Positions 8,564 through 18,334 of a stretch of DNA of 64,000 nt are shown here, one piece after another (the first letter of the stretch is position 1; each line of letters starts with the position of its first letter). The notes under the pieces are model-generated. The model made no database searches. It was not told where the DNA came from and was given only the letters and a program-made list of their open reading frames with translations. The stretch is from assembly GCF_017308075.1 (NCBI RefSeq), contig NZ_JAFKFX010000035.1, positions 62,001 through 126,000 of the forward strand, given 5' to 3'. This DNA is from Allobosea sp. Its GTDB lineage: Bacteria; Pseudomonadota; Alphaproteobacteria; Rhizobiales; Beijerinckiaceae. Made by a program: the position numbers and the translations under genes.

Positions 8564-11500
8564 TGGGCGCGCTCCGTTTCCCAAAGCTGCTCGGCGCCAT
8601 CGCGGCACTGCTCATCGCCGCAGGCGCCATGCTGCTCTCCGGCCTCGGCGGCTTCGCCCAGAACGCCGGCGAGCGCGGCGTCCTCGCCGATCTGATCTCC
8701 AAGGCGCTCTCGACCGATGGCAGCCAGGTCTCGATCGGCGCCGTCGACGGCGCGCTGTCTTCCGACGCGACGATCCGCGACATCGTCATCTCCGACAGCG
8801 ACGGCCCCTGGCTTCGTCTCGACCGGGCGCGCCTGAGCTGGACGCGAAGCGCGCTCCTGCTGCGCCGGCTCGAGGTCAACCGGCTCGAGATCGGCAAGCT
8901 CGAGATCCTGCGCAGGCCGCTGCCGAATCCGGCCGCCGCGGCCGCCCAGGCCAGTGACGGCCCGCTTTTGCCCGAACTGCCGCTGAAGGTGGTCATCGAG
9001 GCCTTCCAGCTCGGCGAACTGGCGCTCGGGCCGACCGTGATCGGCGCGCCGGCACGGCTCACGGCCAATGGCGCCGCGCGGCTCGGCCCACCCAATGAGG
9101 GGCTCGATCTGCGCCTCGCCGGGCGCCGGCTCGACATGGGCGGCAGTCTCGACGTCAATCTGCGTTTCGTGCCGCAGACGACGCAGCTCCAATTGGCGGT
9201 CAAGCTCGACGAGCCGGAGGGCGGACTGCTGTCGACCATCGCCGACCTGCCCGATCGCCCTCCGGTCAAGCTCGACCTTTCCGGCGACGGCCCGCTCGAC
9301 CGCTTCAAGGCGACGCTCGCCTTCAATGCCGGGCCGACCATCGGCGCCGACGGCACTGCCGACCTTTCGCGCCGCGGTGCCGGTCGCCGCCTGCTGCTCG
9401 CGCTCGATTCCCGTATCGCCGGCCTGATGCCGGCGCCGGTCGCACCGGTCTTCCAGGGCTCGACCCGGCTCGACGGCGCGGTCGGCTTCGCCGATGACGG
9501 CGCGGTCGCGGTCGAGGAGCTTGCGCTGGTCTCGGCCTTGGCCAGGCTCGATGTGAAGGGCCTCTACGGCGCCGACAAGAATCTCGATTTCACGGTGACG
9601 GCGGCGGCGCGCCCCAATGCCGAGGGCCGCACCGTCGCCTCGGGCGCCGAGATCGCCAAGCTCGCCTTCGACGCCAGGATTGAGGGGCCGGCTGCCGGGC
9701 CGCGCGTCGATGCCAGCCTGCAGGCCGAGGGCGCCTCGGTGCCGGCCGGCAAGCTCGGCAAGCTCGGCCTGACCTTCACCGCGACGCCGAGCGGCCCGCT
9801 CGGCGATCCCGCGACCCGGACGGTTCTGGTTTCCGATGGCGAGGCCTCCGGAATTGCGCTCGCCGATGCCGCGCTCGCGCGCTTCGTCGGCGACCGTGTC
9901 CGTTTCACCTTGCGCGGCACTGCCAGCGAGGGCGGCGGCGGCGCGTTCGAGACGCTGAAGCTCGCCTTCGGCGGTGCCGAGCTCGATTATGTCGGCCAGC
10001 TCGGCCCCAAGCGCATTCTCGGCAAGGCCCAGGCGCGCTTGCCCGACCTCTCCCGCCTGAGTGGCCTGGCCGAGCGCAAGCTCAAGGGGGCGGCGACCGT
10101 CGCCGCCGCGATCGATGCCGAGCCGCATCTCAAGAGCTATGCGGTGAAGCTCGACGGTTCGGCCGAGGCACTCGGCCTCGACCAGGCGGCGCTCGATCGC
10201 CTGCTGGCCGGCAAGCTGACGCTTGGCGGCGAAGTCCGGCTGCCGGGTGGTGGTGGGGTCATCGTCAACGGCCTGCGCATCGCCGGCACCCATGTCAGCG
10301 CCGCCGCGGACGGCGCGCTCGGCGCCCAGGGCTCGGATCTGCGCGCCAACATCGCGATTCCCGATCTGCGTCGCGCCGACGCCCGGCTGTCGGGGCAGGG
10401 CGCTTTCGACGCCACCCTGTCCGGCCCGCTCGACAAGCTCGATGCGACGCTGCGCGCCGGAATCAGCAACGCCACGGCGCTCGGCCGGCCGGTGCCGCGT
10501 CTGGCGCTCGATGCAGTGCTGCGCGACCTGCAAGGCGCGCTCACCGGCGAGGCCAAGCTCTCCGGCGAGGTCGAAGGCAGACCGGCGACCGGCATGGTGC
10601 GCTTCGCCAAGCGCGATCCCGGCGGCTGGAGCCTGCCGCAGCTCGACATCGCCATCGGCTCGGTCACGCTGAACGGCGTGCTCGATCTCGACGCCGCCAA
10701 TCTCGCCGAAGGCACTCTGAAGCTCGCCGCCCGCAATCTCGACGACCTCTCCGCCCTGGCGCTCGCCAAGCTCGGTGGCCGCATCGACGCCGATCTGCGC
10801 CTCGCCCGGCCGAATGGCGGCCAGAACATCGACCTCAAGGCCAATGCGCAGCGCCTGTCGGCGCCGAGTCTGACGCTCGAGAAGCTCGACGCCACGCTCG
10901 CCGTCGTCGATGCCCTGCGCAAGCCGCGCATCGACGGCAATGTCCAGATCGACCGGGCCGTCATCGCCGGCGAGCCGGTCAGCGCGATCCGCCTGGTTTC
11001 GCAGGGCGCCGCCGAGACCAGCGATATCAGCCTCGACGCGTCCGCCCGCGGTTTTGCGCTCGCGGCCAAGGGCAGACTCTCTGTCGCCGAGCCGCTGCGC
11101 TTCGATCTGGCCAGCTTCAGCGCCAGCCGCGACGGCCGCCGCATCGCGCTTTCCAAGCCGGCGAGCTTCACCGCCATCGATGGCGGCGTCGCGATCCGCG
11201 ATCTCGCCCTCGCCGTCGACGCCGGCCGCATCGTGCTCGACGGCGAGGCCGGACGCACCCTCGATCTGCGCTTCCAGGCGCAGAACGTGCCGCTCTCGGC
11301 GGCGCGGCTCGCCTCACCGGCGCTCAACCTCTCCGGAACGCTCGACGCCGAGGCGATGATCAAGGGCACGCCGGAGGTCCCGACCGGCCCGTGGCGGGTG
11401 AAGATCGCGCGCCTGGTCGCCCCGCAGACCCGCCAGGCCGGCCTGCCGCCGATCGAGATCGCCGGGCAGGGCACCCTGAACGGTCGCCAGACCAGCCTCG

Positions 11501-12888
11501 ACGCCAGCCTCAATGCCGGCCGCTTCGTCGCCTTGACGGCAAAGGGCAGCGCGCCGCTCGGAGGTGCTGGCGCCCTCGATCTCACCATCCAAGGCCGGGT
11601 CGATGCGGCGCTGGCCAATACCCAGCTCGCCGCCGATGGCCGGAACCTGACCGGGCAGGTCGCCATCGACATGCGGGTCAGCGGAACGATGTCCGCGCCC
11701 CAGCTTGCCGGCGGTGCGACGCTCGCCAATGGCAGCTTCAGCGATGCCCTCCAGGGTGTGAGGCTGACCAGGCTCGAGGCGCGCCTCGCCGCGCGCGGGC
11801 CGGACCTCGCCATCGAACGTTTCTCGGCGCAGACCCCGGGCGGCGGCACGCTCTCGGCCAGCGGCAATGTCCGGCTTGATCCGGAGGCGGGTTTTCCGGG
11901 AACCATCCGCATCGAGGGCAAGCGTGCTCAGCTCGTCGCCAACGGGCTGGTGACCGCGGTCGCCGATCTCGGGCTCGATCTCGCCGGGCCGCTGGCGCAG
12001 CGCCCGCGAATCGCCGGGCGGATCGGCGTGGTTTCGATCGAGGTCGCCGTGCCGGACCGGCTGCCGTCGAGCCTGCGCCCCGTCGACGGCATCCGCCATG
12101 TCAATGCCAAGGGCCAGGCTGCGCAGCGGCTCGCGGCGCAGCGCAAGGCCCGGGCCGCGGCGCAGCGCAAGGGCGCCCGCGCGCCGGCCTTCGATGCCGC
12201 GCTCGACATCACGGTTTCCGCCCCGGGACGCGTCTTCATCCGCGGTCGCGGCATCGACGCCGAGCTCGGCGGTGAGCTGCGCGTCGGCGGAACCTCGGCG
12301 AATCCGTTACTGAACGGCGGGTTCGACCTGCGGCGCGGCCGGCTGAACGTGCTGAGCCAGCGCCTCGATTTCAGCCGCGGTCGCGTGACCTTTTCGGGGG
12401 ACGTCATGCCGGAGCTGGATTTCGTCGCCGAAACGCGCGCCGCCGAGGTCACCGCGAGGATCATCGTCAGCGGGCAGGCGTCGGCGCCGGAATTCACCTT
12501 CAGCTCCTCACCGGAACTGCCGCCGGACGAGGTGCTGTCGCGGCTGCTCTTCGAACGCGCCTCCGGCTCGCTCTCGCCTTTCCAGGCCTTGCAGCTCGCC
12601 CAGACCGCGGCGCAGTTTTCCGGCGCCGGTGGCGAAGACGTCTTCGAGAAGCTGCGGCGCCAACTCGGGGTCGACAATCTCGACGTCCAGATGGGCCCTG
12701 ACGGGCCGACGGTCGGCGTCTCGCGCGCATTGTCCGACAACATCACCCTCGGCGTGAAGGCGGGAGCCAAGCCTTCCGAAAGCGGTGTCTCGGTCGGCAT
12801 CGACCTGACTCGGCGGCTGAAGCTCCAGGCCGAAACCAATGCCGACGGCAGCGCCGCGGTCGGTGTCGGTGCCGAATGGGAATATTGA
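8563..12888 (+). CDS. tamB: Translocation and assembly module protein TamB (AsmA-like/DUF490)
   Basis: 1441 residues, the length expected for TamB. It has one N-terminal membrane anchor (about residues 10-30) and a very long run of short beta-strand repeats forming a hydrophobic groove across the periplasm. The C-terminal DUF490 part is clear: residues near PLLNGGFDLRRGRLNVL and LDFSRGRVTFSG, then the terminal barrel-docking strand GVGAEWEY. It works with TamA, with which it overlaps by one base. Composition is even along its length and there is no sign of frameshift. Confidence 0.92.
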   Translation: MGALRFPKLLGAIAALLIAAGAMLLSGLGGFAQNAGERGVLADLISKALSTDGSQVSIGAVDGALSSDATIRDIVISDSDGPWLRLDRARLSWTRSALLLRRLEVNRLEIGKLEILRRPLPNPAAAAAQASDGPLLPELPLKVVIEAFQLGELALGPTVIGAPARLTANGAARLGPPNEGLDLRLAGRRLDMGGSLDVNLRFVPQTTQLQLAVKLDEPEGGLLSTIADLPDRPPVKLDLSGDGPLDRFKATLAFNAGPTIGADGTADLSRRGAGRRLLLALDSRIAGLMPAPVAPVFQGSTRLDGAVGFADDGAVAVEELALVSALARLDVKGLYGADKNLDFTVTAAARPNAEGRTVASGAEIAKLAFDARIEGPAAGPRVDASLQAEGASVPAGKLGKLGLTFTATPSGPLGDPATRTVLVSDGEASGIALADAALARFVGDRVRFTLRGTASEGGGGAFETLKLAFGGAELDYVGQLGPKRILGKAQARLPDLSRLSGLAERKLKGAATVAAAIDAEPHLKSYAVKLDGSAEALGLDQAALDRLLAGKLTLGGEVRLPGGGGVIVNGLRIAGTHVSAAADGALGAQGSDLRANIAIPDLRRADARLSGQGAFDATLSGPLDKLDATLRAGISNATALGRPVPRLALDAVLRDLQGALTGEAKLSGEVEGRPATGMVRFAKRDPGGWSLPQLDIAIGSVTLNGVLDLDAANLAEGTLKLAARNLDDLSALALAKLGGRIDADLRLARPNGGQNIDLKANAQRLSAPSLTLEKLDATLAVVDALRKPRIDGNVQIDRAVIAGEPVSAIRLVSQGAAETSDISLDASARGFALAAKGRLSVAEPLRFDLASFSASRDGRRIALSKPASFTAIDGGVAIRDLALAVDAGRIVLDGEAGRTLDLRFQAQNVPLSAARLASPALNLSGTLDAEAMIKGTPEVPTGPWRVKIARLVAPQTRQAGLPPIEIAGQGTLNGRQTSLDASLNAGRFVALTAKGSAPLGGAGALDLTIQGRVDAALANTQLAADGRNLTGQVAIDMRVSGTMSAPQLAGGATLANGSFSDALQGVRLTRLEARLAARGPDLAIERFSAQTPGGGTLSASGNVRLDPEAGFPGTIRIEGKRAQLVANGLVTAVADLGLDLAGPLAQRPRIAGRIGVVSIEVAVPDRLPSSLRPVDGIRHVNAKGQAAQRLAAQRKARAAAQRKGARAPAFDAALDITVSAPGRVFIRGRGIDAELGGELRVGGTSANPLLNGGFDLRRGRLNVLSQRLDFSRGRVTFSGDVMPELDFVAETRAAEVTARIIVSGQASAPEFTFSSSPELPPDEVLSRLLFERASGSLSPFQALQLAQTAAQFSGAGGEDVFEKLRRQLGVDNLDVQMGPDGPTVGVSRALSDNITLGVKAGAKPSESGVSVGIDLTRRLKLQAETNADGSAAVGVGAEWEY

Positions 12889-13286
12889 GTCGGATCGCTC
12901 CGGGAATCACCGCTTCCCCGTGAGATCGCAGATTCGGCCCGGAAAGGGCCCGCGCCGGCCTATGATGAGGTCGTTCCGGTCCCCGCTGGTTAACAGTTCC
13001 CTAAGTTCCACGCTCAAAGCGTGGCAGGCGTGCAACACCAGGGTCCAAAGCGCCCGCTTGGCTGTGGGGTAGGTGCGATGGAGGTTGATCGCGGGGCGGG
13101 CATTCGTAATGGTGACTGTGCGGCGGGACATTCCCGGTCGCTGTTTTTCAACTTCGCCTCTGAGTGGTTCAGGGACGGGGGGGGAAGACCGGGATAGGTG
13201 GTTTCACCGGTGGGGTCTCCTGGGGCCGTCCGGATCACGAAGTCACCGAAGCCCGAGGGTCTCGAAACTCTTTTGGAGGTTATCAA
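12889..13286 (+). other. 398-base leader region between tamB and the porin gene
   Basis: No convincing gene. The stretch carries a small hairpin CCACGCT-CAA-AGCGTGG (13008-13024) without a T-run, and ends with GGAGG at 13276-13280, the ribosome site of the porin. Its length and position suit a promoter with a long untranslated leader for the highly expressed porin; I could not place -35/-10 boxes with confidence. Confidence 0.4.
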
Positions 13287-14726
13287 ATGAAGCTCGTTAA
13301 GAGCCTCCTCCTCGGTTCTGCCGCCGGTATCGCCGCGGTTGCCGGGGCTCAGGCCGCCGACCTTCCTTCGCGGAAGGCTGCTCCGGTCGAATACGTTCGC
13401 GTCTGCTCCGCTTACGGCGCTGGCTTCTTCTACATCCCCGGCACCGACACCTGCCTCCGCATCGGCGGTCGTGTTCGCGCTGAGTACGCTGTCGGCTCGC
13501 GTTATGGCGACGGCAATGACGCTTACGGCAGCCGCGCTCGTGGCCGTCTGAACGTCGACGCTCGTACCGCCACCGCTTACGGCACCCTGCGGACCTTCTT
13601 CCGCTATGAGCTGACCAACAGCACCGGCGTGTACAACAACACGATCGGCGGCAACCAGGGCATCGTCGTTCCGGGCGCTCCGCGCACCACCGGCGGCACC
13701 GCTGCTTCGGGCGCCAACCTCGATCTGGCCTTCGTCCAGTTCGGCCCGATCACCGCTGGTCGCGCTCAGTCGTTCTTCGACTTCTACGCCAACGACCTCG
13801 GCTTCACCACCGTTCGTACGGCTGACTCGCGTCTGAACCTGTTGGCCTACACCGCCACCTTCGGTTCGGGCTTCTCGGCCACCCTGTCGCTCGAAGATCG
13901 CGTCTCGGGTACCGGTTCGCGTGAAGCGGCTGTCGTCAGCCCCGGCGGCGTTTCCAACTACCTCGGTCAGGACTACCCGGACGTCGTCGCCTCGCTGCGC
14001 GTCGATCAGGGTTGGGGTTCGGCCCAGTTGTCGGCTGCTCTTACCCAGCGCAGCATCAACAACGCCGGCCTGAACACCGTGTTCGGTCCGGGCGGCGCTG
14101 CCGCCGGCAACCCGGCGATCGCCAACGGCGCTGGCGTCTTCGTCGGCAACAAGGACGAGATGGGCTGGGCCATCCAGGGTGGCGTGAAGATCAACCTGCC
14201 GATGCTTGCGGCTGGCGACTTCCTGTTCCTGCAGGCTGCCTACGCTGACGGCGCTCTCGGCTATCTCGGCTGGGGTGGCAACTTCGGTTCGGGCCGCATC
14301 GCCGCTCAGAACGCTGCGCTCGCGGTTGGTGACTTCGGCGTGAACGCGCTCGGTCAGGTCGACTCGTCGACCGGCTGGTCGATCGTTGCCGCTCTGCGTC
14401 ACTTCTGGACCCCGACCCTGCGTTCGGAGCTCATCGCTTCGTACTCTGAGCTGAAGCTCGGCTACGTGCTGACCAATCAGGCCGTCGCTGGCCAGATTTC
14501 GCGTCCGCTCGATCCGAAGGAGCTCATCGTTGCTGGTAACCTGATCTGGTCGCCGGTTTCGGGTCTGGATATCGGCGTCGAGGTGCTCTACACCCGCACC
14601 GACATGCGCCAGTCGGTCCTGGCCTCGAACAACCTCGGCAACCGGGTTGCTCTGGCCAACGGTGGTTCGCTCGTGAAGGCGGACGACGCCTGGGCTGGCC
14701 GCTTCCGCATCCAGCGCGACTTCTGA
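13287..14726 (+). CDS. Porin (alphaproteobacterial Porin_2 family)
   Basis: 479-residue outer-membrane channel for small hydrophilic solutes. It has a signal peptide (residues 1-23, cleaved after AQA before ADLPS) and then the family hallmark VEYVRVCSAYGAGFFYIPG and CLRIGGRVRAEY. The C-terminus ends in phenylalanine (RIQRDF), the barrel-assembly signal. Codon use differs from its neighbours, with many GCT, CGT, GGT and TCG codons, as expected for an abundant protein. The start is set by GGAGG at 13276-13280 six bases before the ATG, although the frame is open further upstream. A strong terminator follows. Confidence 0.93.
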   Translation: MKLVKSLLLGSAAGIAAVAGAQAADLPSRKAAPVEYVRVCSAYGAGFFYIPGTDTCLRIGGRVRAEYAVGSRYGDGNDAYGSRARGRLNVDARTATAYGTLRTFFRYELTNSTGVYNNTIGGNQGIVVPGAPRTTGGTAASGANLDLAFVQFGPITAGRAQSFFDFYANDLGFTTVRTADSRLNLLAYTATFGSGFSATLSLEDRVSGTGSREAAVVSPGGVSNYLGQDYPDVVASLRVDQGWGSAQLSAALTQRSINNAGLNTVFGPGGAAAGNPAIANGAGVFVGNKDEMGWAIQGGVKINLPMLAAGDFLFLQAAYADGALGYLGWGGNFGSGRIAAQNAALAVGDFGVNALGQVDSSTGWSIVAALRHFWTPTLRSELIASYSELKLGYVLTNQAVAGQISRPLDPKELIVAGNLIWSPVSGLDIGVEVLYTRTDMRQSVLASNNLGNRVALANGGSLVKADDAWAGRFRIQRDF

Positions 14727-14749
14727 TCGATCTTCCGATCGTGATGATG

Positions 14750-14784
14750 GAAGCCCCGGGGAAACCCGGGGCTTCTTTCGTTTT
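14750..14784 (+). terminator. Intrinsic terminator of the porin gene
   Basis: Eleven-base-pair stem GAAGCCCCGGG / CCCGGGGCTTC closed by a GAAA tetraloop, followed by TTTCGTTTT. A textbook rho-independent terminator, 23 bases after the porin stop. Confidence 0.93.
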
Positions 14785-14945
14785 GAGGATTTCGCGCACC
14801 GTTGGCCGCCAGCCGGGAGGGGAAGGGCGAATTCCAGGGCAGAAGCTTGCCGGCTTGCTTGACTTGCCAGTGTGATGAGGCCTGATTCTCACCGGTGCGA
14901 GGGACCGGATTCGGTTCGAGTCGGTGGCAGGGGCGAGGATCGGGG

Positions 14946-17282
14946 ATGGCACGGCAGGCCGGTTGGCTGTGGGGGTTCGTTCCGCTGGCAGTGCTGTGGA
15001 GCTCGGCCAACCTGATTCAGAGCGAAGCGGTGCGCAAGGATGTCGAGGCGCGAGCTCTAGCCGCCGGTGCGCTCGCGGGCGCGGCTCCGGGGATCCGCGA
15101 GGTCTCGGCCCGGGTCGATGGACGCGACGTCTATCTCGATGGCGAGGCGACGAGCGCCGATGGCGCCGCCAAGGCGCTGGCGCAGCTGAAGGCGGAGTTC
15201 GGTGTCCGGCGGGTTCTCGGGGGTCTGACACAGGTCGTCGCGCAGAAGCCCTATAGCTGGTCGGCGAGCCGTGAAGCCGACAAGGTGACATTGACGGGTT
15301 TCGTGCCTGACGAGAGCACTGCGAGAGCCAATCTCGCCGCTGCGCGCGGCCTCGGAACTGCCTTGCGGATCGAGGACCAGCAGAAGATCGCTTTCGGTGC
15401 GCCGGCGGGTTTCCCGGCATTGACCGGGGCGATGATCGCGGATCTCGGCAGGCTCTCTGCCGGCAAGGTCGCGCTCGACGATACGCGCTTCTGTGTCGAG
15501 GGGACGGCTTCGTCGCCCGAAGCCTTCCTGGCGCTGCGCGCTGCCGCAGCGGCAGCCCCTCCTGCCGGCTTTTCGCGGGTCGATTGCGCGCTCAACCCGC
15601 CGGTCGTCTCTCCTTATGTCTGGAGCGCCGAGAAAAATGCGGCTGGGGCGGTTAGCCTGTCGGGCTTCTATCCGTCTGAAGCCGTCAAGAACGAAGTCTC
15701 GGGCCTTGCGGCGCGGGCCTTTCCCGAGGCGGGTGCCATTACTGACCGCACCCAGCCGGCGAGCGGCGAGCCACCGGCCTTCCTGGCGCGGGTCGGCCGG
15801 GCCCTCTCCGAGCTGGCGCGCCTGCGTAGCGGCAAGGTCGAGATCGACGGCACGCGCTACCGCATCGGCGGCGAGGGGCCGCAGGACTTCGCCGCCTGCG
15901 AGGCCTTGCGCCTGAACATCGCCCAGGCCGATGGTCCGGAATCGGTCGCACTGGCGGCGATCTCCTGCCCGCCGGCCCCTCCACCGCCACCGCCACCGCC
16001 GGTGCCGGTGATGCCGCCGCTGCCGGAGGCGCCGCCGCTCGATCTCAGCTTCGCGCCGCCAGCGCCTGCACCACCGGGGCCGCAGCCGCTACCGACGCCG
16101 GCGCCATCGGTTCCGGCCGTGGTCGTGGCTCCGCCCGCCCCGCCGACGCCTGTGCCGGCGCGCCCGTTGCAATGGCGTGCCGAGAAGACAGAGGCTGGAA
16201 TCGCGCTCTCGGGCATCGCGCCCAACGCCGCCGCCCAGGCCGCTGCGGCGGAACTCGCCCGCGCCGCTCTGCGGGGCGGCGCGTTGACCGACCGGACGCG
16301 TGTCGAGCCCAATCTGCGCGACGCCGCCGATTTCGACGCCGTCACGCGCTTCGCCCTCGGACTGCTCGAGAAGATCGAGCGCGGCAGCGTCAGCCTGGCC
16401 GGCGGCAATCTCACGGTGACCGGCGCGGCGCGCGATCTGGCGAGCTGGACGGCCTTGCAGGAGGCACTGAAGGCGCAGTCCTTGCCCGCGGGGCTGGGAT
16501 TGTCCGGCGCGCCGCTGCTGACCCTCAGCCGCTATGGCTTCTCCGCGGCGGTCGACAGGACAGGCGGAACGCTGTCGGGCCATCTGCCGGATGCCGGCTC
16601 GAAGCAGGCGATCGCCGAGCTGATCGAGGCCTCGCCCTTGCGCGGTAAGATTCGCGATGAGACGACGATCGTGCCTGCGGCTCCGGCCGGCTTCGGGGTC
16701 GCGGCCCGCAGCGCCGTGCAGGATCTGCTTCGGCTCGATCTGGGCTCCGTCGATCTCGTCGACCACGAGGTCAGTGTTCAGGGGCTGACCTGCCGCGAGC
16801 TGATCCGCTCGGAGGTCGAGACCAACGCCGCGAGCGGCTTGCCGGAAGGTTTCACCGGCAAGGCCGAGATCGGGATGCGCCAGACCGGCTGCGTCATCGA
16901 TCCGCCGAGCACCTGCCAGAACGATCTCGATGCCCTGACCCAGCGCTATTACGTGATGTTCGGCCAGGGCACGGCGGTCGTGACGCTCGATTCGGTGACC
17001 GAAAGGGCGATGACCGAGGCCGCGGCGATCCTGAAACATTGCCCGGATACGCGTGTCACCGTCGAGGGCCATGCCAACATGGACGGCGAGCGCGCCGGCT
17101 TCAACAATCTCGATCTGTCCCGCCGGCGCGCCTTCCGTGTGCGCGAGGAACTCATCCGGCGCGGGCTGGAGCCCGAACAGCTCGAGGTCAAGGGCTATGG
17201 CGTCGACCGGCCGCTGGTCGCCCATGGCGACCCCGACGCCAAGGTCAAGAACCGCCGCGTTCAGTTCACCGTCGCGAAATAG
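14946..17282 (+). CDS. OmpA-family peptidoglycan-binding protein with BON-like internal repeats
   Basis: 778 residues. A membrane segment (about 7-24) anchors the protein. A BON-like stretch (about 26-100) is followed by four similar units of roughly 120 residues that begin YSWSA (103), YVWSA (224), LQWRA (408) and YGFSA (530); each continues with LTG, LSG, LSG or LSG plus a proline, and then a second half with a G-K/S-V-x-L/I strand. A proline-rich linker fills 342-407. The C-terminus (about 660-778) is an OmpA/MotB domain with VEGHANMDG, LSRRRAFRV and KNRRVQF for peptidoglycan binding. A later ATG than the first GTG was chosen because it begins directly at the membrane segment. The exact role is unknown; an envelope tether or barrier is likely. 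Eleven bases separate it from the next gene. Confidence 0.8.
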   Translation: MARQAGWLWGFVPLAVLWSSANLIQSEAVRKDVEARALAAGALAGAAPGIREVSARVDGRDVYLDGEATSADGAAKALAQLKAEFGVRRVLGGLTQVVAQKPYSWSASREADKVTLTGFVPDESTARANLAAARGLGTALRIEDQQKIAFGAPAGFPALTGAMIADLGRLSAGKVALDDTRFCVEGTASSPEAFLALRAAAAAAPPAGFSRVDCALNPPVVSPYVWSAEKNAAGAVSLSGFYPSEAVKNEVSGLAARAFPEAGAITDRTQPASGEPPAFLARVGRALSELARLRSGKVEIDGTRYRIGGEGPQDFAACEALRLNIAQADGPESVALAAISCPPAPPPPPPPPVPVMPPLPEAPPLDLSFAPPAPAPPGPQPLPTPAPSVPAVVVAPPAPPTPVPARPLQWRAEKTEAGIALSGIAPNAAAQAAAAELARAALRGGALTDRTRVEPNLRDAADFDAVTRFALGLLEKIERGSVSLAGGNLTVTGAARDLASWTALQEALKAQSLPAGLGLSGAPLLTLSRYGFSAAVDRTGGTLSGHLPDAGSKQAIAELIEASPLRGKIRDETTIVPAAPAGFGVAARSAVQDLLRLDLGSVDLVDHEVSVQGLTCRELIRSEVETNAASGLPEGFTGKAEIGMRQTGCVIDPPSTCQNDLDALTQRYYVMFGQGTAVVTLDSVTERAMTEAAAILKHCPDTRVTVEGHANMDGERAGFNNLDLSRRRAFRVREELIRRGLEPEQLEVKGYGVDRPLVAHGDPDAKVKNRRVQFTVAK

Positions 17283-17293
17283 GGCCGCACGCC

Positions 17294-18304
17294 ATGCTGT
17301 ATCTTGCGCTCCATTTCGTCTGGTTCCTGGTCGCAGCCTTCGCGATCGGCCTGGTGTTCGGCTGGTTGACCAGCCGCGATGGTCTGCGAACCCTGTTCGG
17401 TGGTCCGGCAATGCTGGTCGCCTTGCTCTGGGCCGGCGCCGCCGCACTGGTCTGGCTGCGCGTGCTGAACAACCAGCCGGCCTTCTGGGTCGAGACCGGG
17501 CTGCTTTATGTTGCGGTCTATGCGGCCGGCTGCGTTGTCGGCTCCCTGCTCAAGGGGACTGCGGCGGTCCCCGAAGCGGCGCTCGCGCTGCCGGCGCCAC
17601 GTCTGGCGCTGCCGCAACCGGCGCGCGCCTTGCCCGCCCCGGGCATGGCGGCACGGGCCGGCTCCGCGGTCGCGCCAGAGCCAGCGCCCATGCCCAAGCT
17701 CGACGGTGAGGAGGCCATTGTCGGGCTCCGGCCGGCCGGCTATGTCGCGGCGCGCGGCGGCGCCGCCGACGATCTCAAATTGATCAAGGGCGTCGGGCCC
17801 CAGAACGAGGAGCGTCTGCATGCGCTCGGCATCTGGCATTTCAGCCAGATCGCCGCCTGGACGCCCGCAAACGTCGAATGGGTCGGCGCCTATCTCGCCT
17901 TTCCAGGGCGGATCGAGCGTGAGGAATGGGTCGCACAGGCCAAGGCGCTGGCCGGCGCGGCCCCAACGGCCGATCAGGTCGCGGCGGTGGCCCTGTCCGG
18001 GGCCGCTCTCGAGGGCATCTGTCCGGGCAATCTTCTGTCGGCCGCGCGCAGCGGCAAGCCCGACGATCTGACGTTGATCGATGGGGTCGGCCCGGTGGTC
18101 GCCGAGAAGCTGAACCGGCTCGGCATCTGGCATTTCGACCAGATCGCCCCGCTCGGCAGCGAGGAATTGCGTTATCTCGCCCATCATACCGGTTTTCCCG
18201 GACGCGATGTCGCCGAGCAATGGCGGGTCGAGGCCCGCATCCTCGCCGCCGGCGGCGAGACGGCGCATTCGCGCGCCGAGAAGGAGCGGCGCGGCAAGGA
18301 TTGA
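17294..18304 (+). CDS. Membrane protein with two helix-hairpin-helix (DUF4332-like) modules
   Basis: 336 residues: three predicted membrane helices (about 5-25, 38-57, 68-86), an Ala/Pro-rich linker (about 90-155), and two copies of a 60-residue module (159-220 and 257-318). Both modules read DDL-x-LI-x-GVGP-...-LGIWHF-x-QIA and end with FPGR and a W. The same module is known at the C-terminus of some alphaproteobacterial NuoE and ribosomal L21 proteins, where its job is unclear. It follows the OmpA-like gene by 11 bases, so the two are probably one operon. Function unknown; DNA binding by the hairpins is possible but not shown. Confidence 0.75.
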   Translation: MLYLALHFVWFLVAAFAIGLVFGWLTSRDGLRTLFGGPAMLVALLWAGAAALVWLRVLNNQPAFWVETGLLYVAVYAAGCVVGSLLKGTAAVPEAALALPAPRLALPQPARALPAPGMAARAGSAVAPEPAPMPKLDGEEAIVGLRPAGYVAARGGAADDLKLIKGVGPQNEERLHALGIWHFSQIAAWTPANVEWVGAYLAFPGRIEREEWVAQAKALAGAAPTADQVAAVALSGAALEGICPGNLLSAARSGKPDDLTLIDGVGPVVAEKLNRLGIWHFDQIAPLGSEELRYLAHHTGFPGRDVAEQWRVEARILAAGGETAHSRAEKERRGKD

Positions 18305-18311
18305 CGGCCGC

Positions 18312-18330
18312 GCCCGCTCGCGAAGCGGGC
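18312..18330. terminator. Hairpin between convergent genes (possible weak bidirectional terminator)
   Basis: GCCCGCT-CGCGA-AGCGGGC, seven base pairs, eight bases after the stop of the helix-hairpin-helix gene and just before the end of the convergent hydrolase gene. There is no T-run on either strand, so termination is uncertain. Confidence 0.4.
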
Positions 18331-18334
18331 AGGC

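Noticed and set aside
13014-14402. 462-codon minus-strand frame over the porin gene
   Set aside because: Mirror of the porin's biased codons; no signal, no domain, no ribosome site.
14880-14945. GGTTCGAGTC-like sequence resembling a tRNA T-loop before the OmpA-like gene
   Set aside because: No matching acceptor stem, D-loop or anticodon arm could be folded around it.
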